DNA from: Planctomycetota bacterium
GTDB taxonomy: Bacteria; Planctomycetota; Brocadiia; SM23-32
Length of the DNA stretch: 6,154 bases
Assembly: GCA_030604585.1 (NCBI GenBank)
Contig: JAUVVP010000137.1
Span: 1-6,154, forward strand
Direction of reading: 5' to 3'
In this document: positions 1-5,223 of the stretch, piece by piece
Layout: every line of letters starts with the position of its first letter
Position numbering within the stretch: position 1 is the stretch's first letter
Position numbers and translations under genes: made by a program
The notes under the pieces: model-generated
Seen by the model: the letters and a program-made list of their open reading frames with translations, nothing else
What the model was told of the DNA's origin: nothing
Databases searched by the model: none

Positions 1-741
1 CTCGGCAACATCGAGAAGAGCGGCTTCAACGAGCCGTCAGGCATCGTGTACCACCCGGGGAGGGGCACGCTGTTCGTGGTCGGGGATGAGGGCGACATCT
101 GCGAGCTGAGCACGGACGGCGCCCTGCTCAGGCAGGCCGCCCTGAGGCCGGGGGCAGACTTCGAGGGAGTGACTCTGGTGCCGGAGAGCGGGCTCCTTTA
201 CGTGGCCATCGAGGGCGAGGAGAAGATACTCGAGGTTGACCCGGCCACTCTGGAGCCCCTGCGCGAGTTCGTCATCCCGCGCTTCGTGGACGGCGAGGAG
301 ATCTTCAGGCCCGGGGGCCAGGGCATCGAGGGGATCTGTTTCGTGCCCGATGCCCGCCACCCCGAGGGGGGGACCTTCTTCGTCGCCAACCAGAGCTTCA
401 CCGAAGAACCGGGCGAGGAAAGGTCGCTGATCGTCGAGGTGGAAGTGCCGCTGCGCAGCGGCCCGGACGGGTCGGTGCGGATCAAGGGCTGGTTCTCGCC
501 GCGCGTCCTTGACGTGAGCGGCCTTCACTACGACGCCGCCCGCGGGCGCCTGCTGCTCGCCTGCGACGCCGCCAACCTGCTGGTCGAGGCAGCCCTGGAC
601 GGGCGGATACTCAGGGTCTGGGCCTTCCCGGGCGACAACCAGGAGGGCATTACGCTGGACGAGCAGGGGCTGATGTACATCGCGCAGGACTCGGGCGGCG
701 TCCTAAAGATCAGGCCCCTGTGGCCGGAGGCCGCCCGGTGA
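1..741 (+). CDS. SdiA-regulated / SMP-30-like beta-propeller protein, 3' part
   Basis: The frame is open from the first base and stops with TGA at 739-741, so the 5' end lies outside the window; 246 residues are present. A recurring blade-like unit of the type E-x-G-[IV]-x(4-8)-G-x-L-[YF]-V-A-x(4-7)-I-x-E starts near residues 11, 53, 108, 171 and 213 (EPSGIVY, DFEGVTL, GIEGICF, DVSGLHY, NQEGITL). It ends with a typical closing strand, GLMYIAQDSGGVLKIRP. This repeat layout, with a longer insertion between the third and fourth units, fits the SdiA-regulated family and its SMP-30/phytase-esterase-like relatives, which are usually exported or envelope proteins of unknown biochemical role. A signal peptide cannot be judged because the N-terminus is missing. 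The internal GTG at 46 sits inside the conserved first blade and is not a start. No catalytic residue can be assigned, so the fold is fairly sure and the function unknown. Confidence 0.8.
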   Translation, partial: LGNIEKSGFNEPSGIVYHPGRGTLFVVGDEGDICELSTDGALLRQAALRPGADFEGVTLVPESGLLYVAIEGEEKILEVDPATLEPLREFVIPRFVDGEEIFRPGGQGIEGICFVPDARHPEGGTFFVANQSFTEEPGEERSLIVEVEVPLRSGPDGSVRIKGWFSPRVLDVSGLHYDAARGRLLLACDAANLLVEAALDGRILRVWAFPGDNQEGITLDEQGLMYIAQDSGGVLKIRPLWPEAAR

Positions 742-755
742 GGGCCCGCCGGCCC
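742..755. terminator. Small GC hairpin after the propeller gene
   Basis: GGGCC (742-746), a 4-nt loop and GGCCC (751-755) form a 5-bp stem immediately after the TGA of the upstream gene. There is no T tract on either strand, so it would be a weak or Rho-assisted end at best. It may simply be chance in such GC-rich DNA. Confidence 0.2.
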
Positions 756-766
756 GAACGAGGGAA

Positions 767-814
767 GTGGACGAGAAGATCAAGGAGCACCTGCGCGCGC
801 TCGGCTACCTCGAC
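767..814 (+). other. Possible coding scrap resembling a sulfatase C-terminal tail
   Basis: Reading from GTG at 767 gives VDEKIKEHLRALGYLD. This charged helix ending in LRALGYL is a pattern I associate with the last residues of sulfatase/phosphodiesterase-type alkaline phosphatase superfamily proteins. The frame differs from that of the propeller gene and opens only after a TAA at 704-706, so it is not a continuation of that gene. No stop follows LGYLD; the frame runs on into sequence antisense to the amidohydrolase, where it stops looking like protein. A GAGGG lies only 2 nt before the GTG, too close for a good ribosome site. It may be a decayed gene end left by a rearrangement, a very small gene or coincidence. 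Confidence 0.22.
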
Positions 815-1626
815 CGATGCGGCCCGGCACCGGGCCCCAGCAGCCGGTCGGCGTTGCCCTGGAGCACCATCTGTCGCAGGCGGCGGTCGGGAATGGCGAA
901 ACGGGCGATCTGCAGCGCCCCCTTCTGGTCGCGCCACGGGCTGTCCGAGCCGAACAGCATCCGTTCGGCCGCGTGCCTGCGCAGTATGGACTCGACCAAC
1001 TCGGGCGGGCCGACCCCGAAGGTATAGGACGTTTCCAGGTAGACGTCGGTGCCAGCGAGCGCTTCCAACACCTCCTCCCACTTCTGCCAGCCGCCCAGGT
1101 GCGCCGCCACGATGGGTATCTCCGGGAAGGCGATGTGGACCTCGAACAGGCGTCGGGGAGAGGCCCGGTCGTCGTCCCGCGGAGAGGCGATGTCGCACCC
1201 GCTGTGCATCACCAGGATGAGCCCGGCCTCGGCCACCGCTTCGTAGAACGGCCACATGCGCCGCTCGTCGGTGGCGAAGCCCTGGTAGAGGGGATGCATC
1301 TTGATGCCCCGCAGGCCGCTCTCGGCGATCTTACGGACCTCGCCGGGCAGGTCATCGCAGTCCGGGTGGACGGAGGCGAACGGGATGATCCGCTCGTCCC
1401 GGATGCTCAGCGACCATTCGAGGATGGCGTCCACCTGCTCCGGCGCCGTAGCGATGGAGCAGATGACGCTGCGCTCGATGCCCGCCCGGTCCATCGAGCG
1501 GAGCAGGGCGCCCACCGTCCCGTCGAGCACAGCCCTTGCCCGCTCGGGCACGGCGGCGTTCAACGTGCTGATGGCATTCGGCGCCAGGTCGTCCGGAAAG
1601 GCGTGCGTGTGGAAGTCCGTGGTCAT
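805..1626 (-). CDS. Amidohydrolase-2 family (TIM-barrel) metal-dependent hydrolase
   Basis: The protein is 273 residues, a normal length for the amidohydrolase-related family (ACMSD/4-oxalomesaconate hydratase-like superfamily). It begins MTTDFHTHAF, giving the H-x-H of strand 1 (H6, H8) right after the start, as is typical. Further family landmarks are GIKMHPLYQGF (K109, H111), VMHSG (H141), AAHLGGW (H176), LFGSDSPW (D228) and a closing GNADRLL. H6, H8, H141, H176 and D228 are the expected metal-binding/catalytic set. The family performs hydrolysis, hydration or decarboxylation on varied small molecules; the substrate cannot be read from sequence. No signal peptide is visible, so it is probably cytosolic. 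The ATG at 1626 was chosen because upstream in-frame sequence lacks family character and overlaps the copper ATPase; an AGGGG lies about 13 nt upstream, a rather long spacing. It follows the ATPase on the same strand by 46 bp, so co-transcription is possible. Its tail converges on the propeller gene. Family is sure, substrate unknown. Confidence 0.88.
   Translation of the reverse strand: MTTDFHTHAFPDDLAPNAISTLNAAVPERARAVLDGTVGALLRSMDRAGIERSVICSIATAPEQVDAILEWSLSIRDERIIPFASVHPDCDDLPGEVRKIAESGLRGIKMHPLYQGFATDERRMWPFYEAVAEAGLILVMHSGCDIASPRDDDRASPRRLFEVHIAFPEIPIVAAHLGGWQKWEEVLEALAGTDVYLETSYTFGVGPPELVESILRRHAAERMLFGSDSPWRDQKGALQIARFAIPDRRLRQMVLQGNADRLLGPGAGPHRSR
821..836. terminator. GC-rich perfect hairpin at the convergent 3' junction
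   Basis: GGCCCGG (821-827) and CCGGGCC (830-836) are perfect inverted repeats separated by CA. The hairpin lies within the last codons of the minus-strand amidohydrolase and just past the plus-strand gene. It could slow polymerase from both sides, but it lacks a T tract, so it is not a canonical intrinsic terminator. Confidence 0.25.
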
Positions 1627-1672
1627 CCGTGCACGATAACCCCTGAGTCGCCTGGGTGCCGGTGGCAAGCGG

Positions 1673-4324
1673 CTATCGGCCGCCGCCGGCGCTGATGTCC
1701 GCGCGCTGAAGCAGCGTCGAGTTCGAGATGACGCTGATGGAGCTGAACGCCATCGCGGCCTCGGCGATCGCCGGGTGCAGCAGCCCCAGCATGGCCGCCG
1801 GGATGGCGACGACATTGTAGCCGAAAGCCCAGAACAGATTCTGCTTGATCTTGCGAAACGTGGCGCGGCTCAGCTTCACGGCGCTGACGACGGCGCCCAG
1901 ATCGCCCCGCACAAGGGTGATGTCCGCGCTCTCGATGGCGATGTCGGTGCCGGTGCCCAGGGCGATGCCGACGTCGGCCTGCACAAGGGCCGGTGCGTCA
2001 TTGATGCCGTCGCCGACCATCGCCACCGGGCCGACCTCGGCCTGGAGCCGCTTTATCTCGGCCGCCTTCTGGTCCGGCAGCACGCCGGCCAGCACCCGAC
2101 CGATGCCCACATTCTGGGCGATGGCCCGTGCGGTGCGTTCGTTGTCGCCGGTTATCATCGCCACGTCGAACCCGAGCGCCTTAAGCTCCGCTATGGCGCC
2201 GGCCGAGCCGTCCTTCACCGTGTCGGCTATGCCGATGACGCCGAGCACCTCGCCGTCGGCGGCCACCAGCGTTGTGGTCTTCGCCTCACGCTGAAGTCGC
2301 CCCAGCGTGTCCTGCGCGACGGCGTATTCGACGCCTGCCTCCTCCATCAGGCCGCCCGTGCCCACGAGCACGCGCTTGCCGGCGACGCTTCCCCGAATGC
2401 CCTTGCCCGGAACGGCCTCGAAGTCTGCGGGCTCATCCCGGACGATCCCGGCCTCCTCGGCGCGCCGCACGACGGCCTGAGCCAGGGGATGCTCGCTGGC
2501 GCCTTCCAGGGAGGCAGCCCAGTGGAGCACGTCGGCCTCCCGGGCCCCGTCCAGCGCGACGACGTCGGTCACCTCCGGGCGCCCCTTGGTGATCGTGCCG
2601 GTCTTGTCCAGCACGATGGTGCGGACGTCCTTCATCGCCTGGATGGCCTGGCCGGAGCGGATCAGGATGCCGTTCTGCGCGCCGATGCCGCTGCCGACCA
2701 TCAGGGCGGTCGGCGTTGCCAGCCCGAGCGCGCACGGACAGGCGATCACCATCACCGCCACGGCGGCAAAGACCGCCAGCGAGAGCGCCGAGAGGTCGGG
2801 GTTGACCCACGGCAGCAGCCTTGCGGCATACGCGGCCACCTGCTGAAGCGGCCCGTGGAAGCCCAGCCACATGACAAACGTCAACGCCGAAAGCGCGATG
2901 ACGACCGGCACGAAGTAGCCCGTCACCCGGTCGGCGAATGCCTGCACGGGCACGATGCTGCTCTGGGCCTCCTGCACCATCCTGACCACCTGCGCCAGGA
3001 ACGTCTCCTGCCCCACCTTCGTGGCCCGTACCCTGAGCAGGCCCTGCTGGTTGATGGTGGCGCCGATCACCTCGTCGCCTTCCTCCTTGGCCACCGGAAT
3101 GGACTCGCCGGTGGCCATGGACTCGTCCACCGCGCTGCGGCCCTCCACCACCACGCCGTCGGTCGGGACCTTCTCGCCCGGTCGCACTACCATCACGTCG
3201 CCGACGGCGATCTCATCCACCGGCACCTCTACCTCGCGGCCGTCCCGCAGGATGCGGGCGCTCTTGGCGCCCAGTTCCAGGAGCTTGCGGATCGCCTGGC
3301 TGGCGCGGCCCTTGGCCTTGGCCTCGACGTAGCGGCCGGTCAGGTGAAAGGCCATGATCATCGCCCCCACGCCGGCGTAGTTGTATATCGGGAAGCCCGC
3401 CAGGCTCAACGGACCCGTCAGGAACGCCGAGCCGCTGCCCAGCATTATCAACACGTCCATGTTGGGCGACAGGTGACGCACCCCTTTGAGGGCGCCGCGG
3501 TAGGTCGTGAAGCCCGCCACGCCCAGCACCGGCAGCGCCAGCAGAACCATCGCCCACTCGTAGAACCCCTGGTAAGGCCGAAGCGCCGCCAAGTTCAGCA
3601 TGAAGGGAACCATCAGGGCCATGATGGGACCGGTCAGGGCCCACGCCGTCGCCATGCGGCGGCGGGCGCGGCGCATCTCGCTCGTCGCCCGGTCTTCCGG
3701 AGCGGCCGGGCCGCCCGCCCCTTCGCTGGCCGCGTATCCGACGCCTTCGACGGCCCGGGCAAGGTCGCTCGGCGTGAGCTTGCGAGGGTCGTAGCGGACC
3801 GTGGCCGAGTCCGTGGCGAAGTTGACGCTCGCCGCCAGCACGCCCTCCGTGCCCTTCAGCGCCCTGGCGATGGTCCGGGCGCAGGACTGGCAGCTCATCC
3901 CCCCGATTGTCAGCGTGCAGGTCTGGCCCGTTTCCGGCACCTCGTAGCCGGCGTCCCTGACCGCCTGCTCAAGCTCGGCGAGGCCGGCCCGTCCGGGATC
4001 GTAGCGGACGCCGGCGGTTTCAGGGGCCAGGTTGACGGACGCCTCGGCGACCCCGGGCACCTTCCTGAGGGATGCCTCGATGGTCCGGGCGCAGCCTGCA
4101 CAGCTCATGCCCGCCACGGGGAAGGTGACCGACTCCACGGGGTCCGCCGCCGGCTGCTCGTGTGGTTCGGGTTCCGCCTCGCCAGCGAGGAACTTGTCGG
4201 GATCGGCGTCGAACCGCTCCTTGCAGCGGGGGCTGCAGAAGTAGTAGGTCTTGCCCGCGTGCACGCTCTGTGCGGCGGCACGGTCGGGGTCAACGTCCAT
4301 CCCGCATACCGGGTCTGTGGCCAT
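1673..4324 (-). CDS. copA: Cu(I)-exporting P1B-type ATPase with N-terminal YHS and two HMA domains
   Basis: The 883-residue protein is an integral membrane pump that couples ATP hydrolysis to export of monovalent copper. A YHS-like domain comes first (about residues 3-46: DPVCGM, with C7, C30 and C34). Two HMA copper-binding domains follow, with GMSCAGC (C75, C78) and GMSCQSC (C145, C148). Hydrophobic segments begin near 226. The actuator loop has TGES (405-408), the ion-path CPC is at 529-531, and the phosphorylated aspartate is D573 in DKTGT. The nucleotide-binding EHP is at 611-613 and the hinge GDGIND at 771-776. YN in helix 7 (836-837) and [12 protein letters not shown] in helix 8 (from 858) are the residues that define the Cu(I) PIB-1 group. 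The start at 4324 gives MATDPVCGM and has AGGG 7 nt upstream; an in-frame TTG at 4384 only adds repeat-derived residues. It lies downstream of rpiB on the same strand, separated by a repeat block, and 46 bp before the amidohydrolase. No CueR, CopY or CsoR operator is recognisable upstream. Confidence 0.95.
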   Translation of the reverse strand: MATDPVCGMDVDPDRAAAQSVHAGKTYYFCSPRCKERFDADPDKFLAGEAEPEPHEQPAADPVESVTFPVAGMSCAGCARTIEASLRKVPGVAEASVNLAPETAGVRYDPGRAGLAELEQAVRDAGYEVPETGQTCTLTIGGMSCQSCARTIARALKGTEGVLAASVNFATDSATVRYDPRKLTPSDLARAVEGVGYAASEGAGGPAAPEDRATSEMRRARRRMATAWALTGPIMALMVPFMLNLAALRPYQGFYEWAMVLLALPVLGVAGFTTYRGALKGVRHLSPNMDVLIMLGSGSAFLTGPLSLAGFPIYNYAGVGAMIMAFHLTGRYVEAKAKGRASQAIRKLLELGAKSARILRDGREVEVPVDEIAVGDVMVVRPGEKVPTDGVVVEGRSAVDESMATGESIPVAKEEGDEVIGATINQQGLLRVRATKVGQETFLAQVVRMVQEAQSSIVPVQAFADRVTGYFVPVVIALSALTFVMWLGFHGPLQQVAAYAARLLPWVNPDLSALSLAVFAAVAVMVIACPCALGLATPTALMVGSGIGAQNGILIRSGQAIQAMKDVRTIVLDKTGTITKGRPEVTDVVALDGAREADVLHWAASLEGASEHPLAQAVVRRAEEAGIVRDEPADFEAVPGKGIRGSVAGKRVLVGTGGLMEEAGVEYAVAQDTLGRLQREAKTTTLVAADGEVLGVIGIADTVKDGSAGAIAELKALGFDVAMITGDNERTARAIAQNVGIGRVLAGVLPDQKAAEIKRLQAEVGPVAMVGDGINDAPALVQADVGIALGTGTDIAIESADITLVRGDLGAVVSAVKLSRATFRKIKQNLFWAFGYNVVAIPAAMLGLLHPAIAEAAMAFSSISVISNSTLLQRADISAGGGR

Positions 4325-4331
4325 CTTGAAG

Positions 4332-4335
4332 CCCT
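4332..4335 (-). promoter_or_regulatory. Ribosome binding site that decides the copper ATPase start
   Basis: On the minus strand the sequence reads AGGG, 7 nt, then ATG (complement of 4324). This modest Shine-Dalgarno match favours the MATDPVCGM start over an in-frame TTG 60 nt further upstream. Confidence 0.55.
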
Positions 4336-4355
4336 GCGAAAGAACACGCCCAGTC

Positions 4356-4370
4356 GTCCCTACGGGACTC
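4356..4370 (+). repeat. Partial palindromic unit (second hairpin only)
   Basis: GTCCCTACGGGACTC forms a 5-bp stem with a TAC loop (4356-4368). It matches the last 15 bases of the full unit at 4392-4438 at 13 of 15 positions; the two differences (T/C and A/G) occupy paired stem positions, so the stem is kept. It sits about 31 nt before the ATPase start, in its probable leader. Confidence 0.6.
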
Positions 4371-4391
4371 TGAGGCGTGGGCAATCCTGAT

Positions 4392-4438
4392 CCCAGCGAT
4401 AAATCACTGGGCTATTTCCGACCGCCCCTACGGGGCTC
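4392..4438 (+). repeat. Full 47-bp two-hairpin repeat unit, plus orientation
   Basis: The first hairpin is CCCAG-c-GAT, loop AA, ATC-a-CTGGG (4392-4411), one mismatch within otherwise perfect arms. After CTATTTCCGACC comes the second hairpin, GCCCC-TAC-GGGGC (4424-4436). The unit aligns without gaps to the reverse complement of 4536-4582 at 36 of 47 positions, including a continuous CTGGGCTATT. Confidence 0.8.
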
Positions 4439-4444
4439 CATTCT

Positions 4445-4463
4445 GGCGCCCTGGCCGGGCGCC
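4445..4463. repeat. Perfect 7-bp GC hairpin inside the repeat block
   Basis: GGCGCCC (4445-4451), loop TGGCC, GGGCGCC (4457-4463). It follows the plus-orientation unit directly and has no T tract, so it is more likely part of the repeat mosaic than a terminator. Confidence 0.5.
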
Positions 4464-4486
4464 TCCCATGCCGGAGCACCCCGTAA

Positions 4487-4503
4487 GCATGCCGCGCTCA
4501 TGC
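4487..4503. repeat. Short GCATG/CATGC dyad inside the repeat block
   Basis: GCATG (4487-4491) and CATGC (4499-4503) can pair across a 7-nt loop. It lies midway between the two full units; alone it could be chance. Confidence 0.3.
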
Positions 4504-4535
4504 GCCTTGTGAGCCCTCACCCCCACGCGACCCCA

Positions 4536-4582
4536 GCGTCCCGCAGGGACGCCCGCCAATAGCCCAGGGATTCATCCCTGGG
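4536..4582 (-). repeat. Full 47-bp two-hairpin repeat unit, minus orientation; possible rpiB 3' stem-loop
   Basis: Read on the minus strand, the first hairpin is CCCAGGGAT, loop GA, ATCCCTGGG (4563-4582), a perfect 9-bp stem. After CTATT and a short spacer comes GCGTCCC-TGC-GGGACGC (4536-4552), a perfect 7-bp stem. It begins 10 nt after the rpiB stop codon, so its first hairpin would sit at the 3' end of that transcript, where it could protect the mRNA or weakly terminate; CTATT is not a proper U tract. It is an inverted copy of 4392-4438. Confidence 0.8.
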
Positions 4583-4592
4583 AAAGCCGGCC

Positions 4593-5048
4593 TTACCGCC
4601 CCATCTGCTCGCGCTCGATCTGCATGACCTTGCCGAGGCGGCGGCTGTGGCGTTCCTCGCCGGTGAAGCTTGCGCTTGCCCAGGCGCGGACTACGTCCAG
4701 GGCCAACCGGGTGCCCACCACGCGCGCGCCCAGGCACAACACGTTCACGTCGTCGTGCTCGACGGACTGATGGGCGGTGTAGACGTCGTGGGCCGCCGCC
4801 GCCCGGATGCCGCGGAACTTGTTGGCAGCCACCGAGACACCGGCCCCGCTGCCGCAGATGATGATGCCGCGCTCCGCAGCGCCGCTCACAACGGCCTCGG
4901 CAACGGCGCGAGCGGAGTCGGGATAATCCACCGGATCCGGACAGTCCACGCCCAGGTCCAGTACTTCGTGCCCCTCCTGCCGGAGGGCCTCTATCACCTC
5001 GCGCCGCAACAGGTAGCCGGCGTGGTCAGCGCCCACGGCTATCTTCAT
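4593..5048 (-). CDS. rpiB: Ribose-5-phosphate isomerase B
   Basis: The 151-residue product belongs to the RpiB/LacAB sugar-phosphate isomerase family, which interconverts ribose-5-phosphate and ribulose-5-phosphate in the cytosol. It opens with [12 protein letters not shown] (D8, H9), the phosphosugar-binding signature. The catalytic cysteine is C65 in [18 protein letters not shown], as in the E. coli enzyme (Cys66), rather than the threonine of LacA-like members. H98 in [18 protein letters not shown] and R133/R137 near the C-terminus match further active-site and phosphate-contact positions. Length is normal (E. coli 149). The ATG at 5048 is preceded by a strong AGGGGAGG and is the only start that gives the family N-terminus. 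It is divergent from a transketolase gene, which shares the pathway. Some relatives act on allose-6-phosphate, so that activity is not excluded. Confidence 0.95.
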   Translation of the reverse strand: MKIAVGADHAGYLLRREVIEALRQEGHEVLDLGVDCPDPVDYPDSARAVAEAVVSGAAERGIIICGSGAGVSVAANKFRGIRAAAAHDVYTAHQSVEHDDVNVLCLGARVVGTRLALDVVRAWASASFTGEERHSRRLGKVMQIEREQMGR

Positions 5049-5052
5049 AGCA

Positions 5053-5060
5053 CCTCCCCT
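5053..5060 (-). promoter_or_regulatory. Strong ribosome binding site of rpiB
   Basis: The minus strand reads AGGGGAGG, TGCT, ATG, an extended match to the anti-Shine-Dalgarno sequence at good spacing. It fixes the start at 5048. Confidence 0.8.
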
Positions 5061-5068
5061 GACGTCAG
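5059..5068. promoter_or_regulatory. Perfect 10-bp palindrome CTGACGTCAG touching the rpiB ribosome site
   Basis: CTGACGTCAG is self-complementary over all 10 bases and overlaps the upstream edge of the rpiB Shine-Dalgarno by two bases. It could be a half-size operator, but it may be coincidence. Confidence 0.25.
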
Positions 5069-5108
5069 CATGCAATGACGCCGCCCTGCCAGCCGTACCG
5101 CCCGGCCT

Positions 5109-5133
5109 ATCGGCGGAACTGGAACATCGGCGG
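5109..5133. promoter_or_regulatory. Direct repeats ATCGGCGG in the rpiB/tkt spacer
   Basis: ATCGGCGG occurs at 5109-5116 and again at 5126-5133, a 17-bp step. Between them GGAAC is also duplicated in tandem (5115-5119 and 5121-5125). For the plus-strand transketolase this lies around the expected -35 position of the AT-rich -10 candidate at 5143-5148. For rpiB it lies just downstream of the expected start point. It is compatible with a regulator site, but the regulator is unknown. Confidence 0.3.
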
Positions 5134-5141
5134 CTCATCAC

Positions 5142-5150
5142 GTATTATAC
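5142..5150. promoter_or_regulatory. Candidate shared -10 element of the divergent rpiB and tkt promoters
   Basis: GTATTATAC is the clearest AT-rich spot in a GC-rich 175-bp spacer and is symmetric apart from its central base. The minus strand reads a perfect TATAAT (complement of 5144-5149), 94 nt from the rpiB ATG. The plus strand reads TATTAT (5143-5148), 75 nt from the transketolase ATG. No good -35 hexamer is seen at 16-18 bp on either side; the best minus-strand match is GTGCCC (5172-5167), 3 of 6. Confidence 0.45.
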
Positions 5151-5212
5151 GCGCCGCTGTCTGAGGGGGCACGTGAAAGGCAGGCTGCCCCACTCGACTC
5201 AAGACCGGCCGC

Positions 5213-5220
5213 GAGGAGGA
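5213..5220 (+). promoter_or_regulatory. Ribosome binding site of the transketolase gene
   Basis: GAGGAGGA followed by GCT and ATG at 5224 is a near-consensus Shine-Dalgarno at suitable spacing. It decides this start over the in-frame ATG at 5239, which lacks such a site. Confidence 0.8.
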
Positions 5221-5223
5221 GCT

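Larger units (their letters stand above)
4325..4592. repeat. Non-coding block of REP-like palindromic units between rpiB and copA
   Basis: The 268 bp between the rpiB stop and the copper ATPase start hold no credible gene; short open frames here only translate the repeats. The block contains a partial unit (4356-4370), a full unit in plus orientation (4392-4438), two further hairpins (4445-4463 and 4487-4503) and a full unit in minus orientation (4536-4582). The paired inverted units recall BIME-type mosaics of REP elements. No transposase or target-site duplication is seen. A promoter for the ATPase is not evident within it. Confidence 0.8.

Noticed and set aside
817..1695. Open frame on the plus strand, antisense to the amidohydrolase
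   Set aside because: The opposite strand has all amidohydrolase metal-binding residues in order; this frame is a composition shadow.
1627..1815. N-terminal extension of the amidohydrolase into the ATPase coding region
   Set aside because: The family H-x-H motif begins within six residues of the ATG at 1626, and the extension is Arg/Pro/Ser-rich with no family character.
4325..4384. N-terminal extension of the copper ATPase from an in-frame TTG at 4384
   Set aside because: The added residues come from the repeat region, TTG is a rare start, and the ATG at 4324 has a Shine-Dalgarno and begins exactly at the YHS domain.
1775..4390. Very long open frame on the plus strand, antisense to the copper ATPase
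   Set aside because: It mirrors the codon pattern of a firmly identified ATPase, is unusually rich in His, Arg, Gln and Gly, and shows no domain. Long antisense frames of this kind are expected opposite GC-rich genes.
4377..4562. Small open frame spanning the repeat block
   Set aside because: It is a translation of palindromic repeats; no ribosome site and no protein-like composition.
4325..4592. CRISPR array or insertion sequence
   Set aside because: Repeats are few, inverted rather than direct, and not regularly spaced; there is no transposase gene and no target-site duplication that I can see.
4325..4592. Copper-responsive operator (CueR, CopY or CsoR type) upstream of the ATPase
   Set aside because: I found no TACANNTGTA box, no CueR-like ACCTTCC/GGAAGGT dyad and no convincing CsoR palindrome; the dyads present belong to the repeat units.
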